Source: Peptoniphilus timonensis JC401
GTDB lineage: Bacteria; Bacillota; Clostridia; Tissierellales; Peptoniphilaceae
Direction: 5' to 3'
DNA length: 64,000 nt
Assembly (NCBI RefSeq): GCF_000312025.1
Contig: NZ_HE978595.1
Span: forward strand, 46,907 to 110,906
The position numbers and the translations under genes were made by a program. Each line of letters starts with the position of its first letter. Position 1 is the first letter of the stretch. The notes beneath the pieces were generated by a model that worked only from the letters and a program-made list of their open reading frames with translations, had not been told where the DNA came from and made no database searches. This document shows, in pieces, positions 37,990-45,300 of this stretch.

Positions 37990-38265
37990 TTACTGTTTTT
38001 TATAATGACCCTTACATTGAAATATAACCACTGTATCTTCCTCAATCAAATAAACTATTCTGTTCTCTTTGTCTATACGTCTGCTCCACAGACCTGACAA
38101 ATTGTTTTTTAATGCTTCAGGCTTACCTATACCCTCAAAGGGGCTTCTCTTAATATCTTTAATTATCTGATTTATTCTTCGCAAATTAACTTTATTTTTC
38201 TTTTGCCAATATAAATACTCTTGCCAAGCACTATAATCCCACTTTATATTTTTTATTTCACTCAT
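37990..38265 (-). CDS. Txe/YoeB-family mRNA endonuclease toxin
   Basis: 91 residues. The RelE-fold toxin cuts mRNA in the ribosome. Family features are WDYSAWQEYLYWQ at the start, KRINxIIKDI-type helix (RRINQIIKDIKRSPFEGIGK), LKNNLSGLWSRRIDKENRIV with the conserved Arg, and the C-terminal FQCKGHYKK whose His-Tyr pair is catalytic in YoeB. It is the second gene of the pair and overlaps the antitoxin by eight bases. Confidence 0.92.
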   Translation of the reverse strand: MSEIKNIKWDYSAWQEYLYWQKKNKVNLRRINQIIKDIKRSPFEGIGKPEALKNNLSGLWSRRIDKENRIVYLIEEDTVVIFQCKGHYKKQ

Positions 38266-38512
38266 CTATAATATCTCTTTCAATAAGTTCTAGTTTCCCA
38301 TTTTTATAATCATTATATTTCTTTTCAAGATAATCTATGTTTTCTTTGCTATAAAAAGGATCTGCTGTTAATTCAAAGGGGATTTTATTTTCTCTTGCAA
38401 TTTTTTTCAAATAAACATTTATTGCAGAAGACATAGAAATTCCAATTTCTTGACAAACTCTCTCTGCTCTTCTTTTAACATCTTCATCTACTCTAACATT
38501 AATTTGTACCAT
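38258..38512 (-). CDS. RelB/DinJ-family antitoxin
   Basis: 84 residues. The ribbon-helix-helix N-terminus MVQINVRVDEDVKRRAERVC and the segment GISMSSAINVYLKKIARENK are typical of RelB/DinJ antitoxins, followed by IPFELTADPFY and a charged toxin-binding tail. YoeB toxins are more commonly paired with YefM/PhdYefM antitoxins, so this is the less common pairing. The ATG follows AGGAGATGA. The pair probably represses its own promoter. Confidence 0.92.
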   Translation of the reverse strand: MVQINVRVDEDVKRRAERVCQEIGISMSSAINVYLKKIARENKIPFELTADPFYSKENIDYLEKKYNDYKNGKLELIERDIIDE

Positions 38513-38549
38513 AACATCATCTCCTTAAACTAATTTTATCATGTTTATA

Positions 38550-38563
38550 GTATTTGTAAATAC
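38550..38563. promoter_or_regulatory. palindrome upstream of the antitoxin gene, candidate autoregulatory operator
   Basis: GTATTT-GT-AAATAC is an inverted repeat 38 bases upstream of the antitoxin start and next to TATAAA/TACTAT -10-like words on the minus strand, where a ribbon-helix-helix antitoxin would be expected to bind. Confidence 0.5.
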
Positions 38564-38659
38564 ATTTGCTATAAATATTTTAGTTGTATTATTCAATAAT
38601 ATATTCCTAGCTATAATCTTTTACATAAATTTTGCACAAAAATTAGGACGACAAAATAA

Positions 38660-38693
38660 AAAAGCAAAAAGAGCCTGGTAAAACCAGACTCTT
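38660..38693 (-). terminator. terminator of the sortase genes and the pilus locus
   Basis: On the minus strand AAGAGTCTGGT pairs with ACCAGGCTCTT around TTT (one mismatch), followed by a T-rich tract, 33 bases after the last sortase stop. Confidence 0.88.
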
Positions 38694-38725
38694 AACTTCT
38701 TTATATTCTAAAAAATTTAAACAAA

Positions 38726-39557
38726 CTATCTTCTCTTACTTCTTCTCTTGCTATTTCTCACATAGCCTATCATCTTAAAGAATACCAAGATAAAAGCTAT
38801 CCAACCTACAATAGTCACTCCATAAACGCCATATTTTAAATAAGAAACTTCTCTCTTTTCCTCTACAAGAGTTTTTACATCGGCCTTTTTTTTCCACAAC
38901 TCTTTCTGCATTAATTAAAATTCTCTTTGGTCTTGGTGGTCTCTTTGGGTGACAAGATAAAAGCGTCACCATATCCTTTCCATCTTTTGGAAGGACTTTT
39001 TCCCAATCACTTGGATCAATTATCTCTTGACCTGTGACTTTGTATTTCAAAAGGCCTGTTCGTCCATCAATTAAAATTTCGTCACCCTCTTCTAGCTTTT
39101 CAATGTTATAAAACATGAGGTCGCCCCACCAACCTCTGTGACCAGCTATGACAGTCCTAGTTGAATTTCCCCCAAGAGGAAGAGATGTTCCTTCAACTTG
39201 TGCCACTCCCCAGTCCAGATGATCGTAAGTTGCATCGAGATAAATCGGCTTTTTCATATCAAGTTTTGGAATTATCAAATAAGAAAAAACTTCGTCCTTG
39301 TCAATTCCCTTGATGTTATAAAAGCCCTCATAATCTTCATTGTCAAAAGGATCAATAATATTATTATCTCCCTTGACCACTTTCTTGTTGTAATCTATGA
39401 GATCATCACTTACACTAGCATCCTTTTCCTTAAAAGATGCATACTTTTTGTCTGCCATTATCTCCCTATATGACATAGAAGAAAAAGCAAGTAGTGGCAA
39501 AAAAATCCCCAATAAGATAAATAAATATCCAATTAAGACCCTTGTCTTAGCCTTCAT
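38726..39557 (-). CDS. sortase with TLLSC active site, C-terminal tail frameshifted
   Basis: The catalytic part is intact: N-terminal membrane helix at about 8-28, catalytic His in VIAGHRGWWGD, catalytic Cys in VTLLSCHP and the Arg in PKRILINAER. The frame then shifts in an A8 run near 38886-38893; with seven A the protein continues EKKADVKTLVEEKREVSYLK and ends with a second membrane helix and a basic tail at 38726 (276 residues). Without correction the ORF ends at 38775 with an unrelated tail. TLLSCHPKRPP differs from the TLLTCTPY of the two neighbouring class C sortases, and the DPY/DPW lid motif is absent, so it may anchor the pili to the wall or act on a different substrate. The ATG follows AGGAGGAGAA. 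Confidence 0.82.
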
Positions 39558-40374
39558 AAGTTCTCCTCCTGCGTCTTCTAATATAAATGAAAATAATGAT
39601 CATGACAAGAAGAAGTATTGCACATGGCCAAATCAATGACTTGTAATTAAACTTAGCATTTTCAGCCTCTTCCTTTTCCTCTGGCACATAAGGAATCCTG
39701 TGACCACGAACCAAAAGTCTGTGCGAATTAATCATATAAGGTGTACAAGTAAGAAGCGTCATATAATCCTTGCCTTCCACAACAAGAACAGGATCAAAAT
39801 TCCATGGCTCAATAGTTAAAATTTGGTCCACTTGATAAGCAAGAGTTTCCTTTACGTTAGTATAGTAGAAAACATCTCCCACTTCCATCTTGTCAAGGTC
39901 CCTAAAGAGCTTAACTTGTGGAAGACCCCTGTGAGCTGTGATGACAGAGTGAGTGGACTTGCCACCAATAGGAAGAGATGTCCCCTCCAAGTGACCACAA
40001 GCATGTTGCAATACATCTTCAGAAGTACCAGCATAAACAGGTATTTGTTGATTTATCTTTGGAACATCAAGATAACCAATTTTTTCCCTTGCCTCTAGCA
40101 TGCGTGCATAATTTTCAACACCCTTTTTTTCCCTGTCAGTATATGGATCAGCAAGCTTTGAAGGATCAAGAGTTTCATTATATGCCCTTGCAAGATCAAT
40201 TCTCTCGTTGATCTCTTCCTCACTCATCTCGTCAACAGCTTCCTTAAAGTCCACAATTTGATTGTTGTTCTCCACAGTATAGTACCAGTTTGAAATAATA
40301 GGATAAGACGCAATCAAAAGACCAACTATGAACATAAGAATAATCTTCCAATTCTTTTTAAACTTCTCCTTCAT
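39547..40374 (-). CDS. class C (pilin-polymerising) sortase
   Basis: 275 residues from the ATG at 40374, preceded by GGGGTGAGGA. Class C sortases link pilin subunits through the Lys of one and the cleaved sorting signal of the next. Visible are an N-terminal membrane helix (WKIILMFIVGLLIASYPII), the flexible lid motif DPYTDREKKG near 85, the catalytic His in SVITAHRGLP, the catalytic Cys in MTLLTCTPYMINSHRLLVRG with the partner Arg, and a C-terminal membrane helix followed by a poly-Arg tail. It overlaps both neighbouring sortase genes by 11-17 bases. Confidence 0.95.
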   Translation of the reverse strand: MKEKFKKNWKIILMFIVGLLIASYPIISNWYYTVENNNQIVDFKEAVDEMSEEEINERIDLARAYNETLDPSKLADPYTDREKKGVENYARMLEAREKIGYLDVPKINQQIPVYAGTSEDVLQHACGHLEGTSLPIGGKSTHSVITAHRGLPQVKLFRDLDKMEVGDVFYYTNVKETLAYQVDQILTIEPWNFDPVLVVEGKDYMTLLTCTPYMINSHRLLVRGHRIPYVPEEKEEAENAKFNYKSLIWPCAILLLVMIIIFIYIRRRRRRTYEG

Positions 40375-41308
40375 GGTCCTCACCCCTATCCTTATTATCA
40401 CTCATACCATTATTTTTCTTTTCCAAATTCATCTTTGCCATCTCAATATTTCTTGCCCTTTCAGCTTCTCTTTTTGCCGCCTTTTTCTTTTTTCTCTTGT
40501 CAAGAATAAATCTTGTTAAGATAATTATAGCAAAAATTAGAAGAATAATAAGCCTTTTATCAATATCAAGATTCTTGCCCACATCTTCTCTTGTCTTGTC
40601 ATCCTCTTCTGGCACATAAGGAACCCTGTGACCACGCACAATGAGCCTGTGAGTGTTTATCATAATAGGAGTGCAAGTTAAAAGAGTTGCATAATCCTTT
40701 CCCGGCACAACCAAAAGCTGTGAAAAATCACTGGGATCAATAACATCAATGTGATCCACTTCATATGCCATAGTGCCGCCAATATTTTCAATGTAAAACT
40801 TGTCCCCCATTTTCACTTTCTCAAGATCTGTAAAAAGCCTTGCAGAAGGAAGACCAGAGTGAGCAGTGATGACAGTGTGAGTGGACTCACCACCAATAGG
40901 TAAACTTGTACCCTCAAGGTGACCAGCACCCTTTTGCAAGATTTCCTCATTAGTACCAGCATAAATAGGAAGATCAACATCAATAGAAGGCACTTCGATA
41001 GTACCAATCTTGCTCCTTAACTCTAGCATTTGAGCATAATTCTCAATGGCCCTCTTCTTTTCCTCTTCACTATAAGGATCCTTTGGAGTAACATTTCCTA
41101 GATTATCATTATAAATCTTAGCTAGCCTCAACCTTCTGTCGATTTCTTCCTGACTCAAAAGATCTCTTGCTTCCTTAAAATCAGCAACCTGATTATTTGC
41201 CTCAATCCTATAATACCAGTTGGAAATCAAAGGATAGGAAAGAATTCCAAGACCTAAAATAAAAATAAAAATAAATAACTTGTTAGATTTTTTCTTTTTT
41301 TTGCTCAT
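40358..41308 (-). CDS. class C (pilin-polymerising) sortase
   Basis: 316 residues from the ATG at 41308, preceded by GGGAGAAAAG. It has the same plan as its downstream neighbour: membrane helix, lid DPYSEEEKKR near 89, His in TVITAHSGLP, Cys in ATLLTCTPIMINTHRLIVRG. After the second membrane helix there is an unusually long charged cytoplasmic tail of about 50 residues (KKKKAAKREAERARNIEMAK...). The two class C sortases are about half identical by eye and probably arose by duplication; one may handle the major pilin and the other the giant or small pilin. First sortase gene after the internal terminator at 41321-41344. Confidence 0.95.
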   Translation of the reverse strand: MSKKKKKSNKLFIFIFILGLGILSYPLISNWYYRIEANNQVADFKEARDLLSQEEIDRRLRLAKIYNDNLGNVTPKDPYSEEEKKRAIENYAQMLELRSKIGTIEVPSIDVDLPIYAGTNEEILQKGAGHLEGTSLPIGGESTHTVITAHSGLPSARLFTDLEKVKMGDKFYIENIGGTMAYEVDHIDVIDPSDFSQLLVVPGKDYATLLTCTPIMINTHRLIVRGHRVPYVPEEDDKTREDVGKNLDIDKRLIILLIFAIIILTRFILDKRKKKKAAKREAERARNIEMAKMNLEKKNNGMSDNKDRGEDHEGEV

Positions 41309-41320
41309 CTTTTCTCCCAT

Positions 41321-41344
41321 AAAAAAGAGGCTCCAAGGAGCCTC
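41321..41344 (-). terminator. internal terminator between pilin and sortase genes
   Basis: On the minus strand GAGGCTC pairs with GAGCCTC around CTTG (a longer 8-bp stem is possible), followed by six T. It lies 4 bases after the small pilin stop and only 13 bases before the first sortase start, so it would limit read-through into the sortase genes and keep pilin in excess. Confidence 0.9.
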
Positions 41345-41347
41345 ACT

Positions 41348-42556
41348 TTATTTCTTGTCCTTGATTAAATACTTACCTAATCCTACCATAATAGCACCAG
41401 CCACAACTAACACAATAAGTGTAATATCACCAGTTTTTGGAAGAGGAAGAGGTGATGATTTATCATCTTTAATACGGTTTTCAATAATTAGGACTTTTTC
41501 AAAAGAACTATCGTCAATTTCAAATTTTAAAGAGCCTTGCAATAAAGCATAGCCATCTGGAGCCTTAGTTTCCCAAATCTCATAAGTTCCATAAGGAAGA
41601 TCCCTTACAAAAAACTTACCATCATTGCCAGAATTAAGGACAAGATCCTTGCCATCTCGCTTAACCCTTTCATCCATGCCATCCTTGTCACGAGTTATAA
41701 TAAACTCAGCACCAGCTAGACCCTTTTCCCTTTTCTCATCAGTCTTAAAGAAATTATAAGAACCTAACTTTTTCTTGTTGATGACACTTACATTGGCACC
41801 CTTGCCTTCAAAAATAGCAAAATCACTCTCACTATGAAGGATTTCATAGCCAGCTGGAGCTTCAACTTCCTTGAAAGTATAAATACCAGCCTTCACATTT
41901 TTAATAGTAATCCTACCATTTTCATCAGTTAAAAAAACTTCAGCAGAACCCTTATCATCAATAGCACCATTTTTTGTCAAAACAGGATTGCCATTTGAAT
42001 AATGAAGAGTAAACTTGGCACCAGAAAGAACTTTGCCCTCACCATCAGTCTTTACAAGCACAACAGTTTCTGGTGGTGGAGGAGTTTCTCCTGGAGGTGG
42101 TGGTGGAGGTGTAGGTCTAACCTTTAGCCCCCATTTTAACTTAGCAATATTAGTCTCTCCTGGACTAAAAACTGCAGACTCAATAAAGCGGTCCTTGTCC
42201 CCAAGCTCCCTAATATAATAAGTGCCAGGCTCAAGATCAAGAGTAACCTTATAATCGTCCTTTTCCTTAGGACTTACAATCCACTTGTCAGCCTTGTTAG
42301 CAAGTTGTCTGTCAAGCTCATCCTCACTTAACTTGTCCAAAATAGAAACAAGTCTTGTCTTATCCATACTAGTATCAATGAACTTGTCATTGATTTTCCA
42401 AATACCAAGAGTCCTACCTTCCAGGTCCTCTTTAGCTAAACTTTCCCTTGTCTTAATATCGATGGTAACAGATGATGCTCCTAAAACATTTAGAGGTAGG
42501 AAGACCATAGTTACCATCATATATAAAATTATTAAATCTTTGATTCTCTTCTTCAT
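41348..42556 (-). CDS. minor (probably basal) pilin with proline-rich linker, LPKTG-anchored
   Basis: 402 residues. Signal peptide at about 1-26. An N-terminal domain (about 27-148) is followed by the proline stretch PTPPPPPPGETPPPP near 149-163, then two CnaB-type domains at about 165-265 (FKEVEAPAGYEI E-box) and 266-370 (IWETKAPDGYALL E-box). The cell-wall sorting signal is LPKTGD plus a hydrophobic segment and a KDKK tail. CnaB domains form internal Lys-Asn isopeptide bonds. In related pili the small pilin near the sortases anchors the fibre to the wall. The ATG follows GAGAGGTAGAG. Confidence 0.92.
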   Translation of the reverse strand: MKKRIKDLIILYMMVTMVFLPLNVLGASSVTIDIKTRESLAKEDLEGRTLGIWKINDKFIDTSMDKTRLVSILDKLSEDELDRQLANKADKWIVSPKEKDDYKVTLDLEPGTYYIRELGDKDRFIESAVFSPGETNIAKLKWGLKVRPTPPPPPPGETPPPPETVVLVKTDGEGKVLSGAKFTLHYSNGNPVLTKNGAIDDKGSAEVFLTDENGRITIKNVKAGIYTFKEVEAPAGYEILHSESDFAIFEGKGANVSVINKKKLGSYNFFKTDEKREKGLAGAEFIITRDKDGMDERVKRDGKDLVLNSGNDGKFFVRDLPYGTYEIWETKAPDGYALLQGSLKFEIDDSSFEKVLIIENRIKDDKSSPLPLPKTGDITLIVLVVAGAIMVGLGKYLIKDKK

Positions 42557-42776
42557 CTCTACCTCTCAATCTTAATATGTAGAGGAAGGGGAAATCCCCT
42601 CCCTTAGATTTAAATAATTAAAGCTTATACTTATAAAGAAAATATAAGTAGCCTTTAAAAATCACTTTACCTATACCAATTATATCAAAAGTCATCTAAC
42701 TTTGAATAAATTAGTATAAATATAAAACATTATCTCAAAGATCTTTTTAAAACAATCTCAATCAATAGATAGAACC
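42557..42776 (-). other. gap between major and minor pilin genes with a GC-rich hairpin
   Basis: GGAAGGGG at 42584-42591 pairs with CCCCTCC at 42596-42602 with one mismatch. The hairpin sits 28 bases before the minor pilin start. It lacks a T run on the minus strand, so it is a candidate processing or attenuation site rather than a terminator. The rest of the gap is AT-rich. Confidence 0.45.
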
Positions 42777-44918
42777 TTAAGCTTCTTCTCTATTTCTCTT
42801 CATTGCCATAACAGCGCCAGCCATTAGACCAATACCAACAACTGTGAATAATACAGTACCCATACCACCAGTTTGTGGGATAGTTACATCATTATTTGTG
42901 ATTTGCATAGCATCGTTCTTATTAGATTCTGCTACGTAATCAATAGTTCCTTCACCTGTATATGTTCCCTTAGCTATTTCAAATGTGAAGTTTCCACCAT
43001 TAGTTGGAAGAGCATATCCAGCTGGAGCTTTTGTTTCCACAGCTCTGTAATTACCGTATTCTAAACCTTTAACTTCGAATTGACCTTTATCATTTGAAGT
43101 AAATTTAGTAGCATCTTCTATTTTTTCTACCCAAGTATAAGATAATTTAGCTTCTGTAAATGCTTTATCTCTTGCTGCTTTTAATTCTTCAACTTTTGCC
43201 ATTGCTGCATCTTTAGATTCATATTCTTGACCAGCAATTGTTACTTTATTTGTAGCTGAGATTTCTCCCTTTGCTAATGCTTCGTTAACTGCTGCAATAG
43301 CATCATTGTATGCTTTTTCTGCTGTTGTATAAGCTGTACCTTCATTTTCTGTAATCTTTAGATATTTATCATTGTCTGTTCCACCATTTTTATTTTGGAT
43401 AGCAAATTCAGCACCTGCTAATCTCTTACTTCCATCTTGGTTAGTCTTAACAAATTTCTTTCCACCAACAGTTACTTGTGGAGGTGTAGGAGTGATTGAT
43501 TCATTAGTCTTAGTATTCTTAACAGTTACTGTAGCTGTATCAGCTGCTACTGTGTATTCTGGTTCATAACCATTTACAAGTTCTTTTACTTTATAGTTTT
43601 TGCCTTTTTCTAAGCCTTTGAAAGTACCTTTGTAGTTACCTGTTTGTTCAAAAGTAATTCCATTGCCTAAATCTGTATCATCAACTTTTGTTGCATTCTT
43701 AAATGTAACATCAGCAACTGGCATATCATTTTCATCTAATAAAACATATTTTACAATGATGTCAGTTGGAGCTGTACCATCTGCCCAAGTCTTTTCAACG
43801 TTGATTTTTTCATCAACAGGTGTTAATGTTTCACTTGATGGCTTAGGTGGTTCGTGGTTGTAAGTGAATGTAGCGTGGTTGTCCATTGGTTTATCAACTA
43901 TTGCATCTGCTGTAACTTTTGCAGAATATGTGAATTCAATTGATAAATCATTTGTTTCTGCTGCTTTATTAAGTTTATCTAAACCAGATTGTTCAAAGTG
44001 AACTTTAAATCCATTTCCTACAGTTTCTACTGTATAGTCAGTTCCTGCAACAAGATCTTGATCTAATGCAGGAGTTACTGTAACTGTAACACCATTTTCT
44101 TCATTATATTTTAATCCCTTGTCCATAGAATCTGCTAAATCTAAGTGAGTGAATACAGATCCTTTAGGAAGTTCTGCTTTAGCTTCATAAGGAACTTCTT
44201 TATCTATATGAGCTTTTGCATTTGCTTTTTCTTTGTTGTAATTATCCATTACCGCTCCAACATCTTTTAAAGTGTTAGGGTCAGTGATTGCTTCTAATCC
44301 ATTTTTCTTTGCAAAGTTCTTGTCGAATTTTACCTTATCTTCAGAGTTCTTAGGATATACGTGAATTTCATTTTGTACACCAGCTTCAGTTCTAGCGTGT
44401 TCTGGAAGTTTTAAATCAACAGGAATAGCCTTCATACCTGTTAGTACTTCACCATTTGGTCCCTTGTAAGTTGATTTATGCTTTACTTCATAAATCTTGT
44501 AGTTTCCAGGATTATCAAGATCAAATTGAATTACACCATCAGTGCCTTCAACATTTTTTGTTTTTCCTTGTCTTTCTGCTGGAATTTCCTCTAAAATGGC
44601 ATCTTGTTCAGCTTTTGATTTTTTGTCAAAATCATCATAACCTGTTTCGTCTTCTTTGATTGCTACAAAGTAAACATCGTTAATTTCTTTAGCATTTGTG
44701 TCACCAAAGAATTCTTTAACATTAACGCCTTTTGTTGGATCATATTTTTTGTTTGAATCATGCTTATCTAGCGCATCTTGACTTATCAAGATTTTGTGTA
44801 CATTAACCTTAATTGTAGCAGGACCATCTTCGCCAGCAGCTAGTGCTGTTAGTGGAGAGAAAACTCCTACTAGCATCACTAATGCCATGATTAGTGATAA
44901 AATTTTCTTTTTGTTCAT
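42777..44918 (-). CDS. major (backbone) pilin, isopeptide-forming, IPQTG-anchored
   Basis: 713 residues. Signal peptide 1-28 (SLIMALVMLVGVFSPLTALAA). The pilin motif EIHVYPKNSEDK near 188 contains the YPK Lys used by class C sortases for polymerisation. Two or three beta domains follow; a CnaB-type domain at about 545-680 ends with the E-box YRAVETKAPAGYALP. The sorting signal is IPQTGG with hydrophobic LFTVVGIGLMAGAVMAM and a KRNREEA tail. It is the only protein here with both the YPK motif and a sorting signal, which marks it as the shaft subunit. Codon use is strongly biased, consistent with abundant expression. AGAAGGAG precedes the ATG. Confidence 0.95.
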   Translation of the reverse strand: MNKKKILSLIMALVMLVGVFSPLTALAAGEDGPATIKVNVHKILISQDALDKHDSNKKYDPTKGVNVKEFFGDTNAKEINDVYFVAIKEDETGYDDFDKKSKAEQDAILEEIPAERQGKTKNVEGTDGVIQFDLDNPGNYKIYEVKHKSTYKGPNGEVLTGMKAIPVDLKLPEHARTEAGVQNEIHVYPKNSEDKVKFDKNFAKKNGLEAITDPNTLKDVGAVMDNYNKEKANAKAHIDKEVPYEAKAELPKGSVFTHLDLADSMDKGLKYNEENGVTVTVTPALDQDLVAGTDYTVETVGNGFKVHFEQSGLDKLNKAAETNDLSIEFTYSAKVTADAIVDKPMDNHATFTYNHEPPKPSSETLTPVDEKINVEKTWADGTAPTDIIVKYVLLDENDMPVADVTFKNATKVDDTDLGNGITFEQTGNYKGTFKGLEKGKNYKVKELVNGYEPEYTVAADTATVTVKNTKTNESITPTPPQVTVGGKKFVKTNQDGSKRLAGAEFAIQNKNGGTDNDKYLKITENEGTAYTTAEKAYNDAIAAVNEALAKGEISATNKVTIAGQEYESKDAAMAKVEELKAARDKAFTEAKLSYTWVEKIEDATKFTSNDKGQFEVKGLEYGNYRAVETKAPAGYALPTNGGNFTFEIAKGTYTGEGTIDYVAESNKNDAMQITNNDVTIPQTGGMGTVLFTVVGIGLMAGAVMAMKRNREEA

Positions 44919-45300
44919 AATATAACTCCTTCTTTTATAAATTTTTATAATTATTTGCTACCGCAAATTATTACCATAAATTTACTTCCTATTGCCCTTG
45001 GCAATAAACTTTTAATTCGTAAAATTTAAGATAGCTCCACTCTTTCGCTTTATCTTTCAAAAGCCATAATAAATTTTAGAATCGAGAGCAGATTTCTCTG
45101 CCCTCATATTCATTTGTTAACATTGATTTTGACTTGCACTTTTCACTAGTACTTTACGGAGGGTGCCTCTTCTTGTCTTTGATGCTAGTCATCATAAGAC
45201 CACCACCCTCTTTCCTTGGCTCTTATGCACTTTGTCACAAAAAGATCTCTTCTTACTAAATTTATAAGAATTTACCACAAGAGATGTGGAACTTGTGCCT
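44919..45300 (-). ncRNA. hairpin-rich untranslated region ahead of the major pilin, candidate structured leader
   Basis: This 382-bp gap contains no ORF but several short stems: GAGGGTG at 45159-45165 with CACCCTC at 45204-45210, enclosing GATG-CTAGT-CATC at 45181-45193; GAGAGCAGA/TCTGCCCTC at 45084-45105 (one mismatch); TATTGCC-CTT-GGCAATA at 44990-45006; and ATTTGC/GCAAAT around 44953-44966. The order and compact loops look like a folded RNA. I see no T-run terminator for the giant gene and no match to a riboswitch class I know, so the call is tentative. Confidence 0.45.

Noticed and set aside
42584-42603. A terminator between the two pilin genes
   Set aside because: The stem is GC-rich but no T run follows on the transcribed strand.
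44919-45300. A c-di-GMP or other known riboswitch ahead of the major pilin
   Set aside because: I looked for known conserved cores and saw none; only generic hairpins are present, so it is listed as an unclassified candidate.
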